A stretch of 64,000 bases of DNA from Hormiphora californensis (GCA_020137815.1 CM035355.1:7947173-8011172); one strand, 5' to 3'; counted from the first letter of the stretch, positions 25,001 to 34,700 are shown. Translations and numbers: made by a program. Notes: a model not told the origin generated them from the letters alone.

Positions 25001-28000
25001 ACTCTCTCTCTTTCTTTATTTCATTTCCTCTACTCACTACCATATTTCAATCTCTCCCCTAAGCGACGGCTCGAATAATCGTTAGGGATAAAATTCGTTA
25101 CAATATCATCATGTAACCACCACATTCCACGGCTCAACTCCCGATTTGGACCCGGCATTCCTTTACAATCATTTCTCAGTATTTGAGTTTTCAAGTGGGG
25201 GTGGGGCAGTTTTCAAGTGGGGGTGGGGCGAGGTCACGTGACAAATACTAGCACCATTCATTTACCATCATATTCCCTTCCCCCTCCCCTGCCATTCCTT
25301 TACCATCCCATTCCCTCCCCCCTCCTACCATTCATTTACTATCCCATTCCCTCCCCCTCCTGCCATTAATTTACCATCATATTCCCTCCCCTCCTGCCAT
25401 TCATTAACCATCCCATTCCCTCCCCCTCCTGCCATTCATTAATCATCCCATTCCCTCCCCTCCTGCCATTAATTTACCATCCCATTCCCTCCCCTCCTGC
25501 CATTCATTAACCATCCCATTCCCTCCCCCCTCCTGCTATTCATTTACCATCCCATTCCCTCCCCTCCTGCCATTCATTTACTATCCCATTCCCTCCCCCT
25601 CCTGCCATTCATTAACCATCCCATTCCCTCCCCTCCTGCCATTCATTAACCATCCCATTCCCTCCCCGCTCCTGCTATTCATTTACCATCCCATTCCCTC
25701 CCCCTCCTGCCATTCATTTACCATCATCCCCTCCCCCTCCTGCTTTTCCTTTACCATCCCATTCCCTCCCCGCAGTATTAAGGATATACTCCACGAACGG
25801 GCCTGGCTCCTCGAAGACGTCTTCGCAGTACGGGTGAGTTATATTAATTAGAGTTTTTCTGCTGTCACCGGTTCAGGTGCCCGCAAAAGGTGCCCTGGGC
25901 CAAATCTGAATTATATTAACACAACTGCATAAAATGACAAATGGCATAGTAACTAACAAAGGAAAAACTACCGTTTGGCGTTTAGTATAGTAAACGATTG
26001 TTTACTACTATACTAAACGGTAGTTAATCCTTTGTTAGTATCTAGCTCTCCGACGCTTGTTGCGATCGAGCACTCTTCCGCCGTAACGGAATTCATAGTT
26101 CTAAAATGTCATAGTACCAGCTAGTGAGGGTCGTGGCCGGTTGCGGAAGTTGTAGATATTGAGGGGGACCGGGGAGGTCTGCGGAAGTACCCCCCTCTGC
26201 AGTGGTCCTTCCATAGACCTCCATCTCTACAACCACCCACGACGCCCACAAATCAAATAAAATAAAAAGTAGTTCTAGTCTCTAGAAAACTCATGTCATG
26301 CATGAGTCCCTGAGAAAAGGGGGCAAAGCACATACCCGTGTGACTTTTTAGTATTTAAGCCTGTCAAAACGTGTTTCAACCTAGAACTCACTAGAGGCAA
26401 GCTAATTCCGGTTGTACATCCTCGGTATAGGTCTCCTAAACATAAAAAACCAAAATGTCAGTCTCAATTATTTGGGGGAAGGTGTGTAATTAGCCCCTAA
26501 TTAATTGGTAATTGAGCACAAGGGGAAAAAAGCTGTATCTACCCTTAGGAAAGGAGTAGAGACAAAATTAAGGGCACCAAAGTGTTCAGCGTCCTCGCAT
26601 TAGTGGGGGTAGGTGCCGGAATGAAGTCTCTATCTCATCTGGTTAATTAGATAATTGGATAATTAGGTATGCGCATAGCCGTTTGCTGGCCATATGGCTA
26701 TAGCCATGTTAGGAAAGGAGTAGAGACAAAACCGAGGGCTCTAAAATGATCAGCGTCCTCGAATTAGTGGGGGTAGGTGCTGAAATTAAATCTCTATCTC
26801 ATCCGGTTAATTAGATAATTGGATAATTAGTTTTGCGAATAACCGTTTTTAGGCTATATGGCTATAGCCACTTAGGAATGGTTTAGAGACTTTTCATTGG
26901 TGCCATTTTGTAGGCAATGGCCAAGTTATGGGGGGTCGACGTCGGACTTTTAAGCTCTATCTTCAACCGTTTAGCCGTTATTTGGCTTTAAAGGTGCTCA
27001 AAATGAGCAAAAAACGGTAAAAAGCCCGATTTTTACTCATTTTCAGCACCTTAAAAGCCAAATAACGGCTAAACGGTTGAAGATAGAGCTTAAAAGTCCG
27101 ACGTCGACCCCCCATAACTTGGCCATTGCCTACAAAATGGCACCAATGAAAAGTCTCTGAACCATTCCTAAGTGGCTATAGCCATATAGCCTAAAAACGG
27201 TTATTCGCAAAACTAATTATCCAATTATCTAATTAACCGGATGAGATAGAGATTTAATTTCAGCACCTACCCCCACTAATTCGAGGACGCTGATCATTTT
27301 AGTGCCCTCGGTTTTGTCTCTACTCCTTTCCTAACATGGCTATAGCCATTTGGCCAGCAAACGGCTATGCGCATACCTAATTATCCAATTATCTAATTAA
27401 CCAGATGAGATAGAGAATTCATTCCGGCACCTACCCCCACTAATGCGAGGACGCTGAACACTTTGGTGCCCTTAATTTTGTCTCTACTCCTTTCCTAAGG
27501 GTAGATACAGCTTTTTCCCCCTTGTGCTCAATTACCAATCAATTAGGGGCTAATTACACACCTTCCCCCAAATAATTGAGACTGACGTTTTGGTTTTTTA
27601 TGTTTAGGAGACCTATACCTAGGATGTACAACCGGAATTGGCTTGCCTCTCGTGACTTCAAGGTTTGGCCAAAAATCGACACGTTTTGACAGGCTTAATT
27701 TTAGTTGACAAACATGATGTAATGATTTAATTTTGTAAACTTTTTGGAATGAATTATTGGCGCCAAAGGGCAACCCTTTAAGTCCTACATCCAATGCAGT
27801 ATGTCAATTGTCATGACTCATGTGTGTAACGTGTGCATGTCAATATACTCGTATTCTCTTCGAACGTAGCTATGAACAAACAGAGAGAAATATAACAGAG
27901 AGAGACAGAGAGTCAGATACAGTGAGAGTAAAATAAGAATTCCGAAACTGCTTCTGCAGCAGAACATTATGTGCCACATCGCGACACACTCTGTTTGTCA

Positions 28001-28323
28001 CTTAAACGTAGGGCGCGCGTATGCTGGATGCCATTATAAGCAACCGTTAGCATTGTGAAAATGAGACGCGCGCAGTGTAAATCTTCAGATTCTCCGGATT
28101 CCGGAGATAGAAGTCCGGAGTTGCAGCCGATGGGTTTCAATTCTGAGTTATTGACAATAACACACATGTTTTGTTGCAGGTGAGGTGCATGGTAGAAACA
28201 CGAGACTCTGATCATACTGTTGAAGTTAGGAAGACTCTAACTGACAACTACCGGCATGTTGAGTTTATTGGTCTGTCCGACGCCTCATCTGATCCAAGTA
28301 AGTATCCCTTGTTGCCGCCCTGA
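10279..28323 (+). CDS. Catabolic-type L-threonine/serine dehydratase with C-terminal ACT-like domain (incomplete model)
   Basis: PLP-dependent fold-type II enzyme that deaminates threonine or serine to a keto acid. Exons: 10279-10491; 10560-10766, with the PLP lysine in GSFKERGARNAL (about residue 98) and SAGNHALA; 10900-10998; about 11084-11139 (ARDFALTILEKEG; no clean AG directly before it); 11676-11837 (FDHPDIIAGQGT); 12127-12293; about 18591-18658; 18980-19147 (ILCGGNIDTTVLGR); 25776-25833 (SIKDILHERAWLLEDVF); 28180-28323. The last three carry the ACT-like domain of bacterial-style catabolic dehydratases, absent from serine racemase. Phases match at every junction I could test. One G is missing in the phosphate-binding glycine loop (about 11769-11773), and the exon that should encode the segment before VSVAGRRALIDGQLPE is not found, probably lost in the artefact at 17265-18540. 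The 3' end is uncertain because CCAA|GTAAGT at about 28300 is a good donor. Confidence 0.85.
12615..12690. repeat. (GA)n microsatellite
   Basis: GA run with a few A interruptions, in a dehydratase intron. A CT-rich tract lies on the other side at about 12495-12530. Confidence 0.9.
13563..13655. repeat. Small inverted repeat
   Basis: ATGAGGAGCCTCGGAAATGT at about 13587 is inverted as ACATTTCCGAGGCTCCTCAT at about 13634, with about 27 nt between. It could form a stable hairpin. It lies about 180 nt beyond the stop codon of the minus-strand GPCR, so it may fall in that gene's 3' UTR. Confidence 0.6.
13831..14670 (-). CDS. Class A (rhodopsin-like) G-protein-coupled receptor, single exon
   Basis: 279 residues from ATG 14670, on the antisense strand of a dehydratase intron. 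Seven hydrophobic segments are evident. Family marks: GN in TM1 (GITGNIIVILGI), NLATCD in TM2, a TM3 cysteine (LLCTAIPL) with a partner in extracellular loop 2 (LMTCTVYG), NPCIYVITN for NPxxY in TM7, and a basic tail. The TM3 DRY motif is NKY (SLNKYYRC), keeping the tyrosine and a basic residue but losing the acid. There is no long N terminus, so a small-molecule or peptide ligand is likelier than a large protein. Ligand unknown. The frame is clean, so it looks functional. Nested intronless GPCRs often arise by retroposition or tandem spread; that origin is inference. Confidence 0.88.
   Translation of the reverse strand: MLAILFWCGICLLFGITGNIIVILGITRHDAIKLDSTSITIILNLATCDVISITVFSLPPYLYRVMETSTLLCTAIPLIRLLLVSASSLFVAALSLNKYYRCLRPLKSLVLGPSFGRRVIFGLWIVSLAPIIIVLCLYSSIDLYYSDVLMTCTVYGAQGLWIPVFVGYTIIYFYAPLAFLLASNIGLVLLVRLTKRRQAMGNVAVVLLVAGTFLVSMAPWLISRRLRFTNDNSGEVTTFEVIGHYILTVSCVANPCIYVITNERFRRYILARMRRESVI
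14671..15504. other. Intronic sequence with no gene recognised
   Basis: AT-rich dehydratase intron upstream of the antisense GPCR; the GPCR promoter should lie at its left end. Nothing else recognised apart from short purine-rich tracts. Confidence 0.5.
15505..16902. mobile_element. 1.4-kb foldback element flanked by TTAA
   Basis: Arms of about 610 nt (15509-16115 and 16290-16898) are near-perfect reverse complements, starting GGGTACGCTAACCAAAA, with a spacer of about 175 nt. TTAA at 15505-15508 and 16899-16902 suits a 4-bp TTAA target duplication, the preference of piggyBac-type transposases; the terminal GGG differs from the usual CCC. No transposase frame. Open frames of 60-87 residues inside are mirrored in both arms and are not genes. 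Confidence 0.8.
17265..18540. other. Probable sequence artefact: homopolymer-expanded block 2
   Basis: About 1.28 kb made almost only of runs of one base, mostly of 4-20 nt (A, G, C, T blocks), bounded by normal sequence. It begins after a short GATAACT tandem repeat (17221-17258). Real genomes do not look like this; a collapsed or low-quality read region is the likely cause. It lies just upstream of dehydratase exon 18591-18658, so it may have replaced an exon. Long glycine/lysine/proline/phenylalanine frames here are spurious. Confidence 0.85.
18685..18735. repeat. Degenerate end of a CAGTCGGACCCCGATTTA MITE
   Basis: ATACAGTCGGACCCCGATTT matches the terminus of the MITE family at 43504, 48819 and 49256. 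A partial inverted match (GATTGGGGTC) follows within 50 nt, suggesting a shortened or decayed copy. Confidence 0.55.
19245..19632. repeat. ~60-bp minisatellite in a dehydratase intron
   Basis: About six diverged copies of a unit starting GTTGCTGCTACAAACAATTT and continuing GGAATTGAGAGGGAGGGG with variable GGAGATGGG inserts. Purine/pyrimidine strand asymmetry is strong. It begins about 100 nt after a coding exon (ends 19147). Confidence 0.9.
20813..22090. mobile_element. Probable 1.3-kb non-autonomous DNA transposon
   Basis: GGGTGTCCTCCACGAA at the left end is exactly inverted as TTCGTGGAGGACACCC at the right. Sub-terminal pieces are also loosely inverted (CGTCCACGAAC inside the left; GTTCGTGGACGG near the right). 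The interior holds a CTCTCATTCCCC low-complexity tract (21480-21770) and no transposase. I could not find a target-site duplication. Confidence 0.65.
22126..22180. repeat. Perfect short palindrome
   Basis: GAACGATCTACATAGAGAAC followed by AATT and the complement GTTCTCTATGTAGATCGTTC. A cruciform-capable hairpin at the left edge of a minisatellite. Confidence 0.8.
22195..22710. repeat. ~45-bp minisatellite
   Basis: About a dozen copies of a unit containing AAGAACATAGAACTAGTAGA then ATGAGACTAGGAGGAGAGTT, with small length variants (TATAAGAATGAG). Non-coding, in a dehydratase intron. Confidence 0.92.
23278..23355. repeat. (CT)n microsatellite
   Basis: CT run interrupted by a TATATATATA stretch, in a dehydratase intron. 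Confidence 0.9.
24727..24871 (-). CDS. Candidate first exon of a small secreted protein
   Basis: From ATG 24871 the minus strand encodes a clear signal peptide (MRLLVVLFVSLLGVVAALD) and then a charged stretch with one cysteine (DDQKKKWECVPDRPLNPKSE) ending in MGRKR. A donor-like GAG|GTTTGT stops the exon at 24727 after 48 codons plus one base. A possible second exon begins at about 24464 (TTTCAG|GGCCCC), but its frame gives only a short basic tail, so I am not confident of the model. It lies antisense in a dehydratase intron. The dibasic ends could suggest a peptide precursor, which is speculation. Chance is also possible. Confidence 0.4.
24955..25010. repeat. (CT)n microsatellite
   Basis: CT run directly upstream of the candidate secreted-protein exon, in a dehydratase intron. 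Confidence 0.85.
25250..25775 (+). repeat. ~35-bp minisatellite ending at a splice acceptor
   Basis: About 15 copies of a unit such as CCATTCATTTACCATCCCAT followed by TCCCTCCCCTCCTG. The final copy becomes CCCATTCCCTCCCCGCAG, the polypyrimidine tract and AG of dehydratase exon 25776-25833. The repeat therefore supplies the 3' splice site. Confidence 0.88.
25946..26040. repeat. Short palindrome (foldback)
   Basis: AACTAACAAAGGAAAAACTACCGTTT... is inverted as ...AAACGGTAGTTAATCCTTTGTTAGT around a GTAAACGATTGTTTAC centre. Confidence 0.75.
26350..27710. mobile_element. 1.3-kb near-perfect foldback element (family C)
   Basis: Two arms of about 600 nt meet near 27020 (TTTAGCCGTTATTTGGCTTT against its complement AAAGCCAAATAACGGCTAAA). 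Each arm has an internal direct duplication (AGGAAAGGAGTAGAGACAAA ... CAGCGTCCTCG.ATTAGTGGGGGTAGGTGC twice). No transposase. A partial third relative lies at 28770-28844 plus 29378-29480. It sits in the intron between dehydratase exons 25776-25833 and 28180-28323. Confidence 0.8.
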
Positions 28324-28334
28324 TCAAAAACCTG

Positions 28335-28405
28335 TCTGGCGGCGCGAGACCCCGTTTCGATTTTGATTCTCGATAAGGCACTTAGATCGGGCGCCGCGAG
28401 ACAGT
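28335..28405. repeat. Short dispersed GC-rich repeat, copy 2
   Basis: CTGTCTGGCGGCGCGAGACC at the left and GATCGGGCGCCGCGAGACAG at the right, loosely inverted. Related to 1045-1110 and 31815-31880. It directly follows the last dehydratase exon. Confidence 0.5.
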
Positions 28406-28769
28406 TAACAAAGCACTACCTAAGCCTTCCACGGTCAAAACTCCACCTCTCCATCTTTTATTTTTAGGCGATGGTTCTAATTCCCCAAAATCTGGTAAAT
28501 TGCCTGCACGACGCACGTGTGTAAATATCAGTGTTTTCTCCCATTGCAATTGATAATTAACAATTAATAACACATAAATGATTGTGCCAGTTTGCTTTTA
28601 ATGTCAGCATGACAATACTTTCAACTGCAATACAACTGTCTTACCGTGTTTTAGTTAGGGTCCTCTAACACCACTAAGTTCCTTGACATGCGACATGTGA
28701 CTCCTATTGCAGCATGCCCAAATCCAGGTGGGAGTGGCACCTGTTATATTTTCAGTCTAGGGCCAAAAA

Positions 28770-29480
28770 CATAACTAACGTTAGAAAAGGAGTTGAGAAA
28801 AATTAAGTGCACCAAAATGTGTAGCGTCCTCGCATTAGTGGGGGTACTAAAGTCCAATTTTTAATTTAAGCGACAGGCCGCCGCGTATTCAAAGAAGTCG
28901 CACGGCGTTGTATTTGTGCGTGACAATTCGAGAAATCTTTTTGCTCATATCTCCCGTTCCTGATAACAGTGGTCATCCCACATAATTGCCATTATATCTC
29001 GACGTGAAATTCGACGTGGGATGCGCCGCACATACGTAGTGAGAGAGACGTAAAGACTAACGAGAGAGAAGAATTGAGGCGTGATAACATTTGCTTAGCG
29101 CAGCACGCCTCGCTCATCTAGTCGAATTCCACGTCGAATCCCAAGTCGGATTATGTCGGATGACCACTGTAAGATAAAGAATTGATCTTGGTTGCGTTGG
29201 AAAGGTCTCAAAATTATCGTTCCAACGCTTTCGGGTTCATGTTTTAAGATTGCCAGGAACTCGATCTCGATTTTGGTGACGCAGTGACTAAATCTCGATT
29301 ATCACGCGCAAATACAACGCCGCACGACCTCTTTGAATGCGTGGCGGCCTGTCACTTAACTAAAAAATTCGACTATAGGTGCCGGAATTAAGTTTCTATC
29401 TCCTCTCTATATCATCTGGTTAATTAGATAATTTCATAATCAGGTTTGTGCATAACCGTTTTTGGCTATATGGCTATAGC
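28770..29480. mobile_element. Three-layer nested transposon cluster
   Basis: The outer layer is a fragment of family C (28770-28844 and 29378-29480). Inside it lies a family A MITE (28847-29375) at a TA. Inside that lies a 203-bp element (28967-29169) with CAGTGGTCATCC termini. Junctions were defined by comparing each host layer with an uninterrupted copy elsewhere in the window. Confidence 0.8.
28967..29169. mobile_element. 203-bp MITE (family B), TAA target duplication
   Basis: Termini CAGTGGTCATCCCACATAAT and the complement of CAGTGGTCATCCGACATAAT match at 19 of 20 positions. The host family A element reads CCTGA-TAA|element|TAA-GATAAAG here and CCTGAAAAGATAAAG in the copy at 655-675, giving a TAA (or TA) duplication. 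No coding capacity. Confidence 0.85.
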
Positions 29481-29629
29481 CACTTTTATTGATACATATT
29501 TTGTAGAGACATAACCTGCTCCCGTGCCCCAACTCACTTTCTCTTATTGCAAAAAAGCAAAGTTGTAAGAGACCAATGAGAAGTTCCTCATATTTCCGCA
29601 TAAATTAGTGAATCCTACCCGAGAATGGA

Positions 29630-30130
29630 AATCCGCCCGGGGGGGCGGTTTTAAGGGGTTTTTTTAGTTTTCGTTTTTTTAAATTTCTTTGGGGGAAATA
29701 AAATTTTTTTGGGGTGAGGAAAAAAATATTTAAAATATTTAAAAAAAAAAGGATAAAAATTTTTAAAAACCCATCCCCAAAAAAACACAAAATTTAAAAG
29801 GGGGGGAAAAAAAAAACCCCCCCTTTTTTCCCCCCCAAAAATTTTTTTTTATGGTCCCGGTCCAACAAAACCAAAAAATTTTTTTTCCTTTCCTTTCGGC
29901 CCCCCCCCAAAAAATTTTTTTAAAAATTTTCCTTTTTTTGTCTTTTTTGTTTTTTTTTCCCAAAAAAAAGAAAAGGGGTTTTTAAAAGGGGAAAAAAAAA
30001 AAAAACCCCCCCAAGGGGGAAAAAAAAAAGGGGGAAATTTTTAAAAAAAAAAAGAAAAAGGGGGGGGAAAAAAAGGGGGGGGAAAAAAGGGGGGGGAAAA
30101 AAAAAAAGGGGGGGGGGGGGGGGGGGGGGG

Positions 30131-30177
<47 letters not shown>

Positions 30178-31060
30178 GGGGGGGGGGGGGGGGAAAAATT
30201 GGGGGGTTTTTTTTTTTTTTTTTTAAAAACCCTTTCATTTTTTCTTTTTTTCTCCCCTTTTTTTCTTTTTTTCCCTTTTTCGTTTTTTTTTTTTTCCCCC
30301 TTTTTCCCCCCTTTTTTTTCTTTTTTTTTCCTTTTTTTTTTTTTTACTTTTTTCCTTTTTTTTTTGGGCCCCCCTTTTTTTTTTTGTTTTTTCCCTTTTT
30401 TTTTTTCTTTTTTTTGGGGTTTTTTTTTTTTTTATTTGGGGGAGGTTTTTCGGTTTTTTTCGGTTTGGGTTTTTTTTTTTTCCTAATTTTTTTTCAAAAC
30501 CCCCCCCCCCCCTTCTTTTTTTCTCAAAAAAAATTTTTTTTGGGGGTTTTTTCCCCTTTTTCGGTTTCTTTGGGGGTTTTTTTTTTTGGCCCCCCCTTCC
30601 CCTTTCCTTTTTTTTTTTTTTTTTTTTTTCCCTTTGGCCCCCTTTTTTTTGTCCCTTTTTTTTTTTTTGGGGTTTTTTTTTTTTTTTTCTTTTTTTTTTT
30701 GTTTTCTTTTCCCCTTTTATGGTTATTTGGACTAAATTTTTTTTTTAAATTTTCCTGGGTTCCTTCTTTTTTTTAAAAAAGGGAAGGGGTTTTGGGCCGT
30801 GAGAATTGGGGAACTGAAAGGGGAATTTTTAAGGGGGGGGAAAGAAAACTTTTCCTTTTGGTTGGGTGGGGGTCCCGGGGTATTTTTAAGGGTGGATTTT
30901 AAAATTTCATTAAAATTTTTTCCCCCAAATTGGGGGTTTCTTTTTTAACTGTTTTCTTTTTTTTCCCACCGGGCCCCCTTTTTTTTTTTTTTTTTCTTCT
31001 TTTTCCCCCCTCTTTCCCCCCCTTCTTCTTCTCTTTTCCCCCTCTTTCTCTCTCCCCCCT
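29630..31060. other. Probable sequence artefact: homopolymer-expanded block 3
   Basis: About 1.4 kb of A, G, C and T runs (including T runs of more than 40) between normal sequence ending AATGGAAATCCGCCCG and resuming near CAGGCAGGGCGGAACC. Open frames of up to 130 residues, full of F, P, G or K, are spurious. It lies where the 5' exons of the arylsulfatase are expected. Confidence 0.85.
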
Positions 31061-31597
31061 CCCAGGCAGGGCGGAACCAAGCCAGGATGAGAGGCCCGGA
31101 AGCAGGAACGGGGATTGACACACGAATACTATTGAATGCAGCAAACAAGGTAGTAGGGAGAGAAGAAAAACGTCCAATAAGGACAAGAGGGGAAATTTTT
31201 TTTTTTGCACAAAACCTGAACGAAAAAATAGAGAAATATAAGATACAAAAGAAAAAAAGGGGTACTACAGCTGTAACAGACTATACTATAAAATACAAAT
31301 AAATGAAAAGGAGAGGATACAGGAATAACGAACCTACAAGTGGGCTGATACAGACCAGAACAGATGTCACACTACGCTAACAGGGAAAGAGGTACAGAAG
31401 AGATACAGACTCAACAACAACTGGACAAGCAAGCAGACTGGTTCTTATCTGATTGTTGAGTAGTTGCTTCTTGATGTGAACTCCAATATAATAGTCCATA
31501 GTTGATTTGCAGGATTTGGTAAATTCTCTGAGAATTCTATGTCCCCAGGATACAGACATCGACAGATAAAACAAAACAACGAGCGATGAAATTTAAT

Positions 31598-31598
31598 C

Positions 31599-31633
<35 letters not shown>

Positions 31634-31639
31634 CTCTCT

Positions 31640-31681
<42 letters not shown>
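31598..31681. repeat. (CT)n microsatellite
   Basis: CT run just upstream of the first visible sulfatase exon; it may contribute to the polypyrimidine tract. Confidence 0.9.
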
Positions 31682-31683
<2 letters not shown>

Positions 31684-31715
31684 GTGTGTTACTCAATAAA
31701 CTCTGCATGTTCCAG

Positions 31716-34700
31716 GTCGGCACTCATGACAGGAAAGTACCCATCTCGACTCGGCCTCAACCATTTGACCATTGGAGCGGTAAGCCGTAAGAATAGAAGA
31801 AAACGGATAGAAAACCCGCCAGACCCCGTTTTGATTGACATTTGTGCTAAGATCGGGTCGGCACCGCCAGGAAGTTTTTGTGCAAGAGATAAGATATTCT
31901 AGAACTCACTAAAAATCTTTCTGATCCACTACAGGGTGACCCCTATGGGCTATGGACAAACCAAACAATCCTGGCTAACTACATGTCTGATGCGGGGTAT
32001 GCAGTACACGGAGTGGGCAAGTGGCACCTGGGATTTTGTAGTTGGGGCATGACACCGTGTGCCCGGGGATTCGACTCATTCTACGGCTACTACAATGGTC
32101 ATGAGACATACTACACTCATGAAACACACAATTTTTATGATTTCAGGTATGAGAGGGGAGGGAGTGATCACCAGCTCCCAGTTTCACATCGAAGTGATGT
32201 GCAGCGCTACTTTCAATGCAATTCACATCGAAATTCTGAATTCGGAAACTCTTACAGTGCAGTTTGGATCGGGCGGGCGCACATCAGTACATCACTCGGT
32301 GGGGTCAGTCGGCCGGTCACACAGTCAATCACACTCACACGGGAGAGGGATTTCCGATTTAGTGGAAAAAATCCTTTCCTTTGATCAAAGTGTGTACCAC
32401 CCCAGATACGATACAAAATCTACAGATGGTACAGTGAATTCTACAGTCATCACATCTGCCAATGGCACCTACTCGTCCTATCTATACGCTAACCAAGCTT
32501 CAAAGGTATGCAGCAGACCAACTGTCAAAGGCACACCGATGAGTTATCAAAGGTGCCCTTAAACTTGATAAATGTGACTTATAAATGCAATTTGAACATT
32601 GAACCGCTTCTCTAGATTTTTCTCTCCCCCTTCCCCCCTCTCTCTCTCTCCCTATTGGCTAATGACTATTTACTACTAATTACCCCCTCTCTCCAGGTGG
32701 TCGCAACACACAACCAGACCAAACCACTGTTCCTCTACTTCCCTATACAGAGTGTCCATGCCCCTCAAGAGGTCCCAGATGAGTATGTCGATGTGAGTAG
32801 GCTGAAAGTCAAGGGTACAATTATTATAGTTTATACTGAGTACAATGAATACAATTAGGCATTTCATAGGACATACACGTACAGCTTTGTATATTTTCCC
32901 TCGTGACCTAATAAGTAGCTTCTTCAGCCACATTATTTGGTACTAATATTAATTAACCAAATTAAACAAATCGTTCCAGATGTATGAGGGTGTTGTTGAG
33001 AATAAGAAACGGAAGCGACTCCTGGCTATGGTAACTGCAATGGATGATGCTGCTAGTGTTCTAGTCTCCTCTCTCAAGGCAGCGGGCATGTGGGAGGATA
33101 CCATCTTCATATTCTTTAGTGACAACGGCGGGCCTATTTCTCATAATATAGGACAGGTAATTAAAAGATCTTTTTTATGTGAATAAGTTTGTTGTTGTCT
33201 GAACTCTAAATATAACCAGTCTATTGAGGCTCTCATAGCATTTCACAAATAGCCCTGCTGAATTTGCCATACAACGTACCAAACCTTAACCCCCCCCCCC
33301 ATTATTTTCAGTCCAACTACCCTCTAAGAGGAGGGAAGTACAGTTACTGGGAGGGCGGTATCCGGTCTGCCTCATTCCTCCACTCTCCCATGCTACAAGG
33401 GGGAATTATCAATGAGGAGTTATTCCACGTGACAGATTGGAAACCTACCCTGGTACATATTGCACACTGTGGCATTGAGGATAACCCTGGCTGTCAAGGT
33501 ACCTATACTTACTACAGTAATTGTAATGTGATTGTATGTGTTTTTCTTTCTTCAAACTAAAGTCACAAAATCACAAATCCCGGATGAAAGAAATGCGTGA
33601 TCATATGTTTTGAGATCTCCATTGCAATGGATCCTATAGTTCGTATTCAATATATATATTGAATATATTCAAAACGTTTATAATTATTAGGATCACTAGG
33701 AATCTCAGAAAACTTCCTAACTTTAGGTCCTGATATGGGTGATATAGACGGGATCAACCAGTGGCCAGCAGTGGCTGGATTAGCACCTAGTAACCGATCT
33801 GAATTCCTGGTGAACATTGATCAGAAATATAAAAACGCAGCACTCAGAATGGGGCAATGGAAATTATTTTCAGGTATTGGGGTTGTATAAAAACTGTTTT
33901 ATTGCTCCAAATACAGTAGGCGCTGACTTTTTAGCATGCTGACTCTCTTATTTTCTTGTTTTTTTACTCCAAAGTTATTTTGGGAATGTCTTCCAGGCCC
34001 ACCTGGTCAGGGACCCTGGCCGGTTCCCCCAACATATGACGCATATGATTGGGATGAGTGGGAGGACGATGAGGATGCTACTGAAGAGAATCCAGAGAAA
34101 AAGGTAGCAATCAACTTGATCCTCTGCATAAAAAGTTTGAAACTTTTCAACACTACTTTAAACAAATTAATTTGAGCTGAAGAAGGGTCACAACCCCGAA
34201 ACGTTCAAACCAACCACCGTGTTTTGACTTCGTATGACCTCCCACGCCCCGGACGTGTCCCCCCACACACAATGTTATCACCCCGTCCGCCTTTTCAACA
34301 ACATGCACTCATGTTGTTCTCCCTCCTTCTGTGTTAGGCCAATGCGCTGACCACAGTTCTTGCGCACACAGGCCAATGCTCTGACCACAGTTCTTGCGCA
34401 CACAGGCCAATGCGCTGACCACAGTTCTTGCGCACACAGGCCAATGCTCTGACCACAGTTCTTGCGCACACAGGCCAATGCTCTGACCACAGTTCTTGCG
34501 CACACAGGCCAATGCGCTGACCACAGTTCTTGCGCACACAGGCCAATGCGCTGACCACAGTTCTTGCGCACACAGGCCAATGCTCTGACCACAGTTCTTG
34601 CACGCACAGGCCAATGCTCTGACAGATTCTTCTCTAGGAGATCGTCTGGTTCTTGGTTTAATCTCTCTCCCCTCCCCGGTTAGATTCAACTCTATAATGT

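Noticed and set aside
30041-30776. Phe-rich 'membrane protein' frames of 65-130 residues
   Set aside because: Poly-T artefact sequence; no real codon variety.
32146-32562. Readthrough of sulfatase exon 31935-32146 into the following sequence (ORF of 133-167 residues)
   Set aside because: The sulfatase family continues only if 32147-32405 is removed as an intron; donor, acceptor and phase all fit.
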